A DNA stretch of 64,000 nt from positions 24,053-88,052 of the forward strand of contig CBFHWN010000001.1 of the NCBI GenBank assembly GCA_965659595.1. Reading direction: 5' to 3'. Positions within the stretch are counted from its first letter, which is position 1. Each line of letters opens with the position of its first letter. Both the position numbers and the translations under genes were made by a program. The notes under the pieces were generated by a model that saw only the letters and a list, made by a program, of their open reading frames with translations, was not told the origin of the DNA and ran no database searches. The DNA comes from Casp-actino8 sp965659595 (GTDB lineage: Bacteria; Actinomycetota; Acidimicrobiia; Acidimicrobiales; Ilumatobacteraceae). Positions 50,584 to 58,729 of the stretch are shown here, one piece after another.

Positions 50584-53253
50584 TCAGACGATCCGGCGTC
50601 GCCTCACAGACGTGACGATCCCGAGACCGAGGCCAAAGGCCAGGAGTCCGAGGGCGATCACGGTCGTCGACATCGATCCCGTCACCGGAATCTCCGCCGG
50701 GAAGATGAGCGACACCAGACTGACCGTGGCCGTCGCCGTGTTGCTGTCGACGTTGCCGCCCGTCGCAAAGGCCACGTTGGTCACCGATCCGGCAGCCACG
50801 TCGGCAGCCGTGATCGTGTAGTACGCCGTGCACATCTGATTCAGGTTCACTGAGATGATCTTGGTGGCCGGACCGCAGTTGAACGGCTGGCCTCCATTGA
50901 TCTTGTTGTCGGTGACCGTGAACTGAGTCGGACCGATTGCTGCGTCTCCGTCGTTCAGGATCGTGTAGGTGTACGTGATCACCTCACCTGCTGCGAAGAA
51001 GGTGTCGGGAGACGCCGTCTTGGTCAGGTTCAGCGACGGAGCCGCAGCCGGCAGGATTGGCGTTCCGCCACCCGGCACGAAGACCGGCGGCACCACGGGC
51101 GGAACCACCGGGGGCGAGACCACGGTGACCGTGGCCGACACCGTGGGCGAGGTGACCCCACCACCCGATGCCGACGCCAGGTTCACGATCGAACCCGCAG
51201 TGATGTCGGCGGCCGTGACCGTGTACGTCGCAGTGCACGACAACGTACCCGCGACGGCCAGGGTCGTTGCGGCCGCACCACAGTTGAACGCCGTTCCACT
51301 GTCGACCTTGTCGTCGGTCACCGTGAACTGATCGGGACCAAGGCTCTCGGCCCCGTTGTTGGTGAGCGTGTAGGTGTAGGTAACCGATTGTCCGGCCGCT
51401 GTCACCGACGTGGGCGACGCGCTCTTGGAGATCAAGAGTTCGGCGTAGTCGACCGTCGCCGACACCGTCGCCGATTCGAGTTCACCCAACGACGCGAATG
51501 CGGTGTTCACCACTTCTCCGGCGGTGACATCGTCCGCAGTCGTGACATAGTCACGGGTGCACGACACCGTCTCGGCAGGATCAAGCGATACATCGTCGAC
51601 CCCACATTCGAACGCAACGCCTTCGTCGATCATGTCGTCAGTCACTTCGAACTGACCGGGTCCGAGCGGCTGATTACCGGTGTTGGTGACCACGAAGGTG
51701 TACGTGATCGTCTGGCCGCTGGCGCTGAACCAATCGATCGAGGGGTCCTTCGTCAACGAGATCTCGTTGCGCTCCACCTCGTTGACGATGGTGCACGTGA
51801 CGTCGTCACCGTCCTCCAAGGTCACCGTTGATCCGACCAATTCAGCCTCACTGCAATCCCAACCGTCCGGAGAGAGATAACCCTCCGGTCCGTCTTCGGA
51901 CAGCACGTAGTCACCGGCCGGCACCATCACCTGAGTGACGTCTTGCGAACCCGAGAATCCGGAGACACCCTCACCTTCGGTCGGCGTCCCGTCCACTCCA
52001 GTGGCCTTCAGGACGAAGTCGTCGACCGATGCTTCACCGTCGGCCACTTCCTTCACGAGTGTGATGGTCGTCATCGGCGTGTAGGTGTTGGTGAAGGTGC
52101 ACTCGATCGGACCCTCATCCTCGACCATCGTCATCCTTTGCGAACCGATCATCAATTCACCGGACTCGCTGTCGTATTCCCAATCGTCGGCACCCACGCA
52201 CGTCACGTCGGTGAGTTCCCAACGGGGATTCATCGGATCCGCTTCGGTGAGAACCACCGCTTCAACCGAACCGAGAACCAGCGGGTCCGTGGAGTCGGTG
52301 CCGTCATCGGGCGGGGTCAGTTCGAACTGGGTGTTCCAAGGCGACGTCTCGTCACTCGAATCTGCATCGATGACGAACGTGGTCGACGGGGCGATGACAC
52401 CCTCCTCGAAGCCTTCGATCGACTTGGTGATCGTCACGAGCCGACCCTCTGACACCACGCCGTACACACAACCGCGACCAGTGGCACCTTCGCGAGCCAA
52501 CACGGTGTTGGGCTCGCCTTCTTCCTCGTGATCGTCGGCCATGATCTCGATCGCCGGACTGGCCGGACAGGCTTCTTCACCTTCGACTGGCGACACCTCG
52601 AGGATGCTCAGTCGATAGGCGAGGTCGTCCTTGATCATGGTGATGCCGTCGGGGATGCTGAAGGTCACCGCGTCACGACACGCGCCGCCGGGACCGCCGC
52701 CGTACGGACACGGCTTGGTCTCGTCGGTGGTCTCGATCATGCGCCACGAGAGACCGACAGTCGGATCACCGTCGAAATCGCCGAAGCCCAGACTGGCCAC
52801 ACCGTCGTAGTGCTTGGCGCCGCTGCCTTCCACGGTCTTGTTGCGAAGTGCAACTTCGGCCAGGAGGAATGCTTCACCATTGGTGATCGCTCCACCGGCG
52901 GCTGGCGCAATGGCCAGCACGGTCTGCTGTTCACCGTCGAGAGCCGTCGGGCACGACTCACCGGTGCGACCGTGGGACGTGAGAGCTTCACCGGGCGAGG
53001 TGACGAACTCCGACGACGATGCAGTGTTGGCGGGTTCGTAAAGAATGCAGTTCGATTCGGTCGTCCCGTCGGGTGCGCCGCCTTCGGTGACACCTTCGTG
53101 GTCGGACATCTGCGCACTGATCGTTCCGATGCTGACGGATTCGGCTTCGGCTCGCGGCTCGATCGACGTCTGCACCACGCCCACCGCACCGATTCCGATG
53201 GCGGCGAGAAGCATCGTCCGGAATACCGCCCTCTTTCGCGTTCGATTCTTCAA
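50584..53253 (-). CDS. DUF11-repeat surface protein with sortase-like tail
   Basis: The start is TTG at 53253, preceded by AGGAGG (53261-53266) at 7-base spacing. A GTG at 53277 is in frame but lacks a site. The 889-residue product has a signal-anchor (about 13-30) and an acidic N-terminal region. Three DUF11-type repeats follow at about 498-605, 606-712 and 741-847, each with two Cys. A Pro-rich linker separates repeats two and three. The C-terminus has IPVTG (855-859), a hydrophobic span and a basic RRRR end, like a sortase signal. It is probably a wall- or membrane-anchored adhesin. Confidence 0.82.
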   Translation of the reverse strand: MKNRTRKRAVFRTMLLAAIGIGAVGVVQTSIEPRAEAESVSIGTISAQMSDHEGVTEGGAPDGTTESNCILYEPANTASSSEFVTSPGEALTSHGRTGESCPTALDGEQQTVLAIAPAAGGAITNGEAFLLAEVALRNKTVEGSGAKHYDGVASLGFGDFDGDPTVGLSWRMIETTDETKPCPYGGGPGGACRDAVTFSIPDGITMIKDDLAYRLSILEVSPVEGEEACPASPAIEIMADDHEEEGEPNTVLAREGATGRGCVYGVVSEGRLVTITKSIEGFEEGVIAPSTTFVIDADSSDETSPWNTQFELTPPDDGTDSTDPLVLGSVEAVVLTEADPMNPRWELTDVTCVGADDWEYDSESGELMIGSQRMTMVEDEGPIECTFTNTYTPMTTITLVKEVADGEASVDDFVLKATGVDGTPTEGEGVSGFSGSQDVTQVMVPAGDYVLSEDGPEGYLSPDGWDCSEAELVGSTVTLEDGDDVTCTIVNEVERNEISLTKDPSIDWFSASGQTITYTFVVTNTGNQPLGPGQFEVTDDMIDEGVAFECGVDDVSLDPAETVSCTRDYVTTADDVTAGEVVNTAFASLGELESATVSATVDYAELLISKSASPTSVTAAGQSVTYTYTLTNNGAESLGPDQFTVTDDKVDSGTAFNCGAAATTLAVAGTLSCTATYTVTAADITAGSIVNLASASGGGVTSPTVSATVTVVSPPVVPPVVPPVFVPGGGTPILPAAAPSLNLTKTASPDTFFAAGEVITYTYTILNDGDAAIGPTQFTVTDNKINGGQPFNCGPATKIISVNLNQMCTAYYTITAADVAAGSVTNVAFATGGNVDSNTATATVSLVSLIFPAEIPVTGSMSTTVIALGLLAFGLGLGIVTSVRRRRIV
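50713..51762 (-). repeat. Three DUF11-like tandem repeats
   Basis: Repeats of about 107 residues share the SLTK-type start, a YTYT-type strand, GP-QF-VTD and AA/DD-AG-VVN blocks. Repeats one and two are adjacent; the third is separated by a 28-residue Pro-rich linker. Each repeat keeps paired cysteines, suggesting disulfide or isopeptide-like stabilisation. Confidence 0.7.
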
Positions 53254-53260
53254 TCGAATT

Positions 53261-53266
53261 CCTCCT
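53261..53266 (-). promoter_or_regulatory. Ribosome binding site fixing the TTG start of the DUF11 gene
   Basis: The minus-strand sequence AGGAGG lies 7 bases before a TTG. It decides the start codon, since the next upstream candidate (GTG, 53277) has no such site. Confidence 0.75.
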
Positions 53267-53407
53267 AACTCGTGCACTCCCGGATCGGAGTACGGGGCAG
53301 GAGTTTCGAACGGAACGCGTCACAGCGCGTCCCACACACGTCATCGATCGCATCGGAAATGTCACGATCGGTCGAGAACGGGAACCGAAGAAGAACGACA
53401 TCGAGAA

Positions 53408-53451
53408 CTGGCGGCAAATTTCCGCGAAAGCCGAGATGAATCTGCCGCCAG
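53408..53451 (-). terminator. Hairpin downstream of tRNA-Glu
   Basis: CTGGCGGCA (53408-53416) and TGCCGCCAG (53443-53451) are perfect 9-bp arms, 13 bases beyond the tRNA-Glu 3' end on the minus strand. No U-run is seen. It is probably a transcription end or processing signal. Confidence 0.45.
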
Positions 53452-53464
53452 AATGACCAAGTGG

Positions 53465-53537
53465 CACTCCCAACGGGATTCGAACCCGTGCCGCCACCTT
53501 GAGAGGGTGGTGTCCTAGGCCACTAGACGATGGGAGC
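53465..53537 (-). tRNA. tRNA-Glu (CTC anticodon)
   Basis: A 73-base cloverleaf: acceptor stem GCTCCCA paired with TGGGAGT (with G-U closing), D-arm region, anticodon loop CTCTCAA with anticodon CTC, and TPsiC loop GGTTCGAAT. An encoded CCA follows at 53462-53464. It reads GAG codons. It is close to gltX, which charges it. Confidence 0.93.
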
Positions 53538-53589
53538 AAGTAGCGCACGAAACGCTACCGCCCGGACTCGACCACCCCACAGGGCGTGA

Positions 53590-55104
53590 TCAGGGAGTCG
53601 TTTCGTCGGATCCGCCGTCCATCCGCTTCTTGCGCAACGCAACCGCTCCGCTGACCGCGGCCACCACGGCCGCGACACCGACGCCGATCCCGACGCCCAG
53701 ACCCGATCCCCCACCGTCGTCGTCCGAAGACGGCGGGGGTGTGGTCTGCGATTCGGCGGCCGCAGCGAGAGTCGTGACCGGTGACGCCGTGGTCGTTGGC
53801 GCCTCGGTCTCGGGTGGGGCCGCGATCTGCTCTTCGATTCGACCTCGGAACGGCCCGCTGATTTCGTAGGTGATGCCGGCCGCCTTGCCGACGGCACCGA
53901 GTGCGTCGATCGGAGCGAATCCGGGCAGGATCTCCGAGAGGTCTCGATTACTCGGTCCGCGCTGTGACGAGAAGTAGAGCCGATCGCGCTTCGGGTTGAA
54001 CACCGGGCCGGTCACTTCTGACGGTTCGTGTCCGTCACCCACCACGCGAACGAACGGCGCGATCGCGCCTTCAGCGGTGATCATGACCACTTCCATGCTC
54101 CCGCCGTCCTCGGCGACGTAGAGATCGCCACTGCCCGCATCGACGGTGATGTTGTCGACGTGCGACAAGACAGCTCCTTCGGTACCGAGACCATCCGGGT
54201 CGCCCTTCCAGATGAGCGTGTAGGTCTGCGCGCGAAGATCGATGCCGTGAACCGAATGATCGTTCTTGCTCGTGAAGTAGATCCAGCCGTCGTGGTACCA
54301 AATGCCTTCGTTGCCCGAGAAGATCGTCGATTCCGGAACCTGGTCGCGTGTCGGCGTGGAACTGCCGGATGGATCGGCGATCGGTGCCCACGTCACCGAG
54401 CCGTCGGTGCCCACCACGCACACGTCGAGCGAGCCCGCCGAGAGGTCGGGATACGACGTCGGGGTGAAGCGGTACACGCGACCCTCGCGATGATCCTCGG
54501 TCATGTAGACCGTCTGATCCTCCGGGTCGACGGCCGCCGCCTCGCGTGTCCACCGTCCCATTGCCTCGTGGAACACCGCCTCTTTCTTGCCCGTCGGGTC
54601 GCACTCCCACAGACGACCGGTTCCGGCGAAGTTCTCCTCACCGCTCAACCAGGTCCCCCACGGGGTGACCCCACCCGCACAGTTGGAGTTGCTTCCCGAC
54701 AAGATGCGATACGCATCGACGATCTCTCCGTCGGCCGAGAAGTGGATGCACGACACGCCTCCGGCGTCAGGCGCCATGAAGTCGAAGACCTCGCTGTTGC
54801 ACACGTAGTACCAGCCGCCCTCGCCGTCGTCGAAGGTACCGGCACCGTCGGGGAATGGATGCCACTCGTAGTCGGTGTCGCCCACGGGGTCGCCGCCGAC
54901 GGCGACGATGCGCGAGGTGAACCCGGCCGGAAGGAGCAAGCCGTTCTCGTCGGGAGTGTCCGAGAGAGGTCCGTACGGGCTATCGCCGGGAGCCGCTCCC
55001 GAGATCGACGATTTGGCCGCCGCCGGTGACACGAAAGCGAGCGGTACGACGGCCCCTCCTCCACCGGCGATGATGCCGGCCTTCAAGAACGAACGACGAT
55101 CCAT
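53590..55104 (-). CDS. Tat-exported DUF839 (PhoX-like) protein with membrane anchor
   Basis: The start MDRRSFLKAG at 55104 is chosen over a longer opening because the twin-arginine signal (RRSFLK) begins there and AGGGGGG lies upstream. The 504-residue product has a DUF839 beta-propeller-like body (GGVTPWGTWLSGEEN, then TEDHREGRVYRF) similar to PhoX phosphatases. A Thr/Pro/Ser linker, a glycine-rich transmembrane segment and a basic end follow. It should be exported folded and held at the membrane. Phosphatase activity is not proven from the sequence. Confidence 0.8.
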   Translation of the reverse strand: MDRRSFLKAGIIAGGGGAVVPLAFVSPAAAKSSISGAAPGDSPYGPLSDTPDENGLLLPAGFTSRIVAVGGDPVGDTDYEWHPFPDGAGTFDDGEGGWYYVCNSEVFDFMAPDAGGVSCIHFSADGEIVDAYRILSGSNSNCAGGVTPWGTWLSGEENFAGTGRLWECDPTGKKEAVFHEAMGRWTREAAAVDPEDQTVYMTEDHREGRVYRFTPTSYPDLSAGSLDVCVVGTDGSVTWAPIADPSGSSTPTRDQVPESTIFSGNEGIWYHDGWIYFTSKNDHSVHGIDLRAQTYTLIWKGDPDGLGTEGAVLSHVDNITVDAGSGDLYVAEDGGSMEVVMITAEGAIAPFVRVVGDGHEPSEVTGPVFNPKRDRLYFSSQRGPSNRDLSEILPGFAPIDALGAVGKAAGITYEISGPFRGRIEEQIAAPPETEAPTTTASPVTTLAAAAESQTTPPPSSDDDGGGSGLGVGIGVGVAAVVAAVSGAVALRKKRMDGGSDETTP

Positions 55105-55273
55105 GATTCCCCCCTGGTGATGTCGAACCACGTGCACCGAGTCACGGGCTTCGTCGGTCCCCCGAACGACGACGATCGAAATCTAGTTCCTGGATCGCGG
55201 GCGATCGTCGACCCCGACGTCCGCACGGTCTGCGCCAGACGCGAAACGACCGGGCCGAAGCCCGGTCGCATGG

Positions 55274-55345
55274 CTGGGGAGCAAGGAATCGAACCCTGAA
55301 TAACAGAACCAGAATCTGCTGTGTTGCCAGTTACACCACTCCCCA
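55274..55345 (-). tRNA. tRNA-Gln (CTG anticodon)
   Basis: A 72-base cloverleaf with acceptor TGGGGAG pairing to CTCCCCA, discriminator G, anticodon loop TTCTGGT with anticodon CTG, and T-loop GGTTCGATT. An encoded CCA follows at 55271-55273. It reads CAG codons. No GlnRS is in this window; in many actinobacteria GluRS charges this tRNA and GatCAB converts it. Confidence 0.93.
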
Positions 55346-55364
55346 AGGAGTGCCTCGATTCTAG

Positions 55365-55388
55365 GGGTGGCTTCTCTCGGCCCCACCC
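55365..55388 (-). terminator. Hairpin downstream of the DUF218 gene
   Basis: GGGTGG (55365-55370) and CCACCC (55383-55388) flank a 12-base loop immediately after the DUF218 stop codon (minus strand). No U-run is present. It separates the DUF218 gene from tRNA-Gln. Confidence 0.35.
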
Positions 55389-56069
55389 TCAGCCGATCCA
55401 CGACTCCAGAGTGTCGAATCCCACGACGCGGCCGACGGCCACACCAGCCGCCTCGGTGAAATGCCGCCGAGTCGCCGTCCAGCCGCGCACCGGGCTGGTG
55501 TCGGTCGCCGAGGAGTGGGCCGTGAGACCGAGCTCTTCGGCCATCAGGCGAATACGCAGAGAGTGGAACGGATCGCTCACGAGTACCACCGTGCGCACTC
55601 CCCACTCGTCGGCCATATTCGCCACGTTGTGCAATGACTCCCACGAACTCGTTCCCTCGTCTTCGCCGTCGATCACCGACTCGGGAATTCCGGAATCCAC
55701 CAGATAGCGGCGCGACGCCTCGGCTTCGGTGAAGCGATCACCGGGCCGATTACCACCGGTGACGATCACCATCGGCGCCAGTCCGTCGCGCCAGAGTTCG
55801 ACCACGTGATCGAGACGAGCTTCCAACTGCGGCGACGGGCGACCGTCGTACTGAGCCGCACCCATCACGACGATCGCGTCGACCGGTCGATCGTGATCGG
55901 ACCGGCCCGTACTCCACACCTGCAGAAGTGTGATGAGGTAGTAGGCGAACATCGTCACGATCGCCACCGACACCACGACGAGAACACGCCAGGCCGGTCC
56001 GCGTCGCCACCACCTCGGTAGGAACCAACGATCCTTCTTCAGGACGACCGGATCAGGCGCGTCGGACAT
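55389..56069 (-). CDS. DUF218 (YdcF/SanA-like) membrane protein
   Basis: The 226-residue protein has one N-terminal transmembrane helix (about 29-48) and a DUF218 Rossmann-like domain with VDAIVVMGAAQYDGRPSP. A VTGGNRPGD block and the DPFHSLR motif follow. DUF218 proteins such as SanA and ElyC affect cell-envelope integrity. It follows gltX by 12 bp on the same strand and may be co-transcribed. Confidence 0.85.
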   Translation of the reverse strand: MSDAPDPVVLKKDRWFLPRWWRRGPAWRVLVVVSVAIVTMFAYYLITLLQVWSTGRSDHDRPVDAIVVMGAAQYDGRPSPQLEARLDHVVELWRDGLAPMVIVTGGNRPGDRFTEAEASRRYLVDSGIPESVIDGEDEGTSSWESLHNVANMADEWGVRTVVLVSDPFHSLRIRLMAEELGLTAHSSATDTSPVRGWTATRRHFTEAAGVAVGRVVGFDTLESWIG

Positions 56070-56081
56070 GGCTGATCGGTC

Positions 56082-57509
56082 TCAGGCGAGTCGCTGACGG
56101 GCCGCATCGAGTCGGACCAACACGGTGTCGCGTCCGAGCAATTCGAGAGCTTCGAAGAGCGGCGGTCCGATCGTGCGTCCGGTGACCGCCACGCGCACCG
56201 GTGCCTGCGCCTTACCCAACTTCAGACCGAGAGCGGTACCGCACTCTTCGGTGGCTGTCTTGAGTGACTCCGCCGTCCAGTCCGCCTTCTCGAACGCAGC
56301 CCGTGCCGCATCGAGCATGGAGACAGCTTCGGGTGAGGAGAACGTCTTGTTCCAGGCTGCCTCGTCGACGATTGGCGCCTCGAGGAACATGAAGTCGACG
56401 AGGGCCGGAACGTCGGCGAGGGTGACGATGCGCGTCTGCACCAGCTCGGCCATGGCGCGAAACACCGTTTCGTCGAACTGTTCGGGCGACCACGGCGTGG
56501 TGTCGCCGTGCAGCCAGGGTCGACACGCCTCGACGAAGTCGTCGACCGACAGCATGCGTAGGTATTCGCCGTTGAACGCCGCCAACTTCTTCAGATCGAA
56601 GAAAGCCGGCGAATGATTCACGTCTTCGAGGCGGAAGTCGTCCTGAATTTGCGACCACGGAACGATCTCGGTGTCGCCTTGGGGCGCCCAACCAAGCGTC
56701 ATGAGGTAGTTGATCATCGCGTCGGCCAGATAGCCCTCGTCGCGAAACTGCTCGAGCGCCACCTTGTCTCGGCGTTTCGACAACTTCTTGCGCTGTTCGT
56801 TCACGAGAACGGGGACGTGCGCCCACGTCGGAGGTCTGTGTCCGAGTGCTTCCCACAGCATCTGCTGTTTTGGCGCGTTCGGAAGGTGCTCCTCGGCTCT
56901 CACCACGTGCGTGATACGCATCGATGCATCGTCGACCACGTTGGCCAGAAGGAACATTGGTGAGCCGTTGCTGCGAAGAAGAACGAAATCTTCGATCGTG
57001 TCGTTCTGAAACTCCACACGACCCCGAACGAGGTCGTCGACCACCGTCACACCCTCGGGAACGCGAAAGCGGAGCACCCGCCCCGGACCGGGCTCGAGGC
57101 CACGATCACGCGAGTAGCCGTCGTATCCGGGTTTGCCTGCGGCCTTGGCGCGCTCTTGGATCTGCTCGCTGGTCAAATCGCAGTAGTACGCGAGCCCGTT
57201 GCGATACAACTGTTCGGCCGCCTCCACGTGTTCAGTGGCATACTCGCTCTGAAAGTACGGTCCCTCGAACGTGGGGTCGTTGCGATGGATACCGATCCAC
57301 GCCAAGGCATCGACGATTCCTTCGGTCCACTCGGGTCGATTGCGAGCCTCGTCGGTGTCTTCGATACGCAGGACGAACGTCCCACCGGAACGCTTCGCCA
57401 GTGCCCAGTTGTACAACGCCGTACGCGCTCCACCGACGTGGAAGAAGCCCGTGGGTGACGGCGCGAATCGATAGCGCGGTGCACCTGACGTGTTCGTGCC
57501 GGACGACAT
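56082..57509 (-). CDS. gltX: Glutamyl-tRNA synthetase
   Basis: A 475-residue class I aminoacyl-tRNA synthetase. The HIGH-like motif is in FAPSPTGFFHVGGART (15-30), and the KMSKS-like motif is KLSKR (242-246). It charges tRNA-Glu with glutamate. In organisms lacking GlnRS it also mischarges tRNA-Gln. Both tRNA genes lie downstream on the same strand within 4 kb. It is divergent from the VIT1-like transporter. Confidence 0.96.
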   Translation of the reverse strand: MSSGTNTSGAPRYRFAPSPTGFFHVGGARTALYNWALAKRSGGTFVLRIEDTDEARNRPEWTEGIVDALAWIGIHRNDPTFEGPYFQSEYATEHVEAAEQLYRNGLAYYCDLTSEQIQERAKAAGKPGYDGYSRDRGLEPGPGRVLRFRVPEGVTVVDDLVRGRVEFQNDTIEDFVLLRSNGSPMFLLANVVDDASMRITHVVRAEEHLPNAPKQQMLWEALGHRPPTWAHVPVLVNEQRKKLSKRRDKVALEQFRDEGYLADAMINYLMTLGWAPQGDTEIVPWSQIQDDFRLEDVNHSPAFFDLKKLAAFNGEYLRMLSVDDFVEACRPWLHGDTTPWSPEQFDETVFRAMAELVQTRIVTLADVPALVDFMFLEAPIVDEAAWNKTFSSPEAVSMLDAARAAFEKADWTAESLKTATEECGTALGLKLGKAQAPVRVAVTGRTIGPPLFEALELLGRDTVLVRLDAARQRLA

Positions 57510-57556
57510 GCTTCGGTAACGCTACCCGTCGTCGAAGTGAGCGGTAGGGTCGCCTC

Positions 57557-58279
57557 GTGGGACGACACGCATACACCTCGGGCGAACAGCATGACGGCCA
57601 CCGCAGCGTCTCGGGTGGACTCGCCCGCGCCGCAGTGTTCGGGATCAGCGATGGTCTGGTGTCGAACGTCTCCCTCGTGATCGGTTTCGCTGGAAGCGGC
57701 GTCGACTCCACGGTCGTACGTCTGGCCGGTCTGGCCGGAGCCATCGCCGGCGGAGCCAGCATGGCGGCCGGCGAGTGGGTGTCGGTGTCGGCTCAGAACG
57801 AACTCATCACCCGTGAGCTCGAGATCGAAAAACGCGAACTGAGCGTGAACACCGCGGCCGAGACCAACGAGTTGGCCAAGATCTACGAGAGTCACGGCAT
57901 CGAACCCGAACGAGCCCGAGCCGCGGCCGCCGACGTCATGCGGCGACCTGATGCCGCCCTCGCCGTCCACGCCCGTGAAGAACTCGGCGTCGACCCCGGC
58001 TCGCTTCCGTCCCCGTTCAAAGCGGCGGCATTGTCGCTCGTTTGTTTCCTCTTCGGAGCGCTCTTGCCGGTGATTCCGTGGTTCGTCGGTGGAGGACCCG
58101 GCCCCAAGGTCTGGTCGGTGGCCATCGGTGTGATCGCAGCCGGCTTCGTGGGCGGCGCCATCGGACTGTCGGCCGAGAGAGGTGTCGCAAAAACGGCGCT
58201 GCGGCAGGTCGTGATCCTGCTCGTGGCGTGTGGTGTCACCTACGCCGTCGGACAACTCTTCGACGTGGCCGTCACATGA
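57557..58279 (+). CDS. VIT1/CCC1-family iron/manganese transporter-like protein
   Basis: The 240-residue membrane protein starts with GTG. It has the VIT family block GLARAAVFGISDGLVSNVSL with a metal-facing Asp and a central GASMAAGEWVSVSAQNE helix. A cytoplasmic Glu-rich metal-binding hairpin (about 93-150) and C-terminal helices follow. It is expected to move Fe2+ or Mn2+ across the membrane. It overlaps the DUF2237 gene by ATGA. Confidence 0.87.
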   Translation: MGRHAYTSGEQHDGHRSVSGGLARAAVFGISDGLVSNVSLVIGFAGSGVDSTVVRLAGLAGAIAGGASMAAGEWVSVSAQNELITRELEIEKRELSVNTAAETNELAKIYESHGIEPERARAAAADVMRRPDAALAVHAREELGVDPGSLPSPFKAAALSLVCFLFGALLPVIPWFVGGGPGPKVWSVAIGVIAAGFVGGAIGLSAERGVAKTALRQVVILLVACGVTYAVGQLFDVAVT

Positions 58280-58644
58280 CCCAGCTCAACGTTCTCGGGG
58301 GTGAGCTACAGCCCTGCTCGTTCGACCCCATGACCGGCTACTACCGAACGGGTTGCTGCGAATCGCGCGGCGACGATCCGGGGATGCACGTGGTGTGCGC
58401 CGTCATGACCACCGAGTTCCTCGCTTTCAGCGCAAGTGTCGGCAACGACTTGAGTACGCCGATGCCCCAGTACGGCTTCGCCGGGCTCCGCGACGGTGAC
58501 CAATGGTGTCTGTGTGCCTCACGTTGGCAGGAAGCGTTCGAGGCCGGACACGCCCCTCGGGTGGTGTTGGCCTCGACCCATCTGTCGGCGCTCGAGTTCT
58601 GCGATCTGTCGGCGTTGACGGCCCATGCCGTCGACGCCCCGTGA
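58276..58644 (+). CDS. DUF2237 family protein
   Basis: The 122-residue protein matches DUF2237 almost throughout: NVLGGELQPCSFDPMTGYYR, then GCCESRGDDPG, VCAVMTTEFLAFS and WCLCASRWQEA. Conserved cysteines at about 14, 27, 28, 41 and 78-80 suggest redox or metal roles, but the family has no known function. It is coupled to the VIT1-like gene by an ATGA overlap. Confidence 0.87.
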   Translation: MTQLNVLGGELQPCSFDPMTGYYRTGCCESRGDDPGMHVVCAVMTTEFLAFSASVGNDLSTPMPQYGFAGLRDGDQWCLCASRWQEAFEAGHAPRVVLASTHLSALEFCDLSALTAHAVDAP

Positions 58645-58687
58645 GCCCGACCAACTCGCCATGACCCCTGGTCACGACGACCGAACG

Positions 58688-58707
58688 AGGTTTCTGTAGA
58701 ACCTACA
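58688..58707. promoter_or_regulatory. Overlapping palindromes before the tandem TetR gene
   Basis: Two inverted repeats overlap: AGGTT-N7-AACCT (58688-58704) and TGTAG-AAC-CTACA (58695-58707). They lie 23 bp upstream of the GTG start of the TetR protein, where an autoregulatory operator would be expected. Confidence 0.55.
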
Positions 58708-58729
58708 TCTGGGGCTAGCCTCCACGGCC

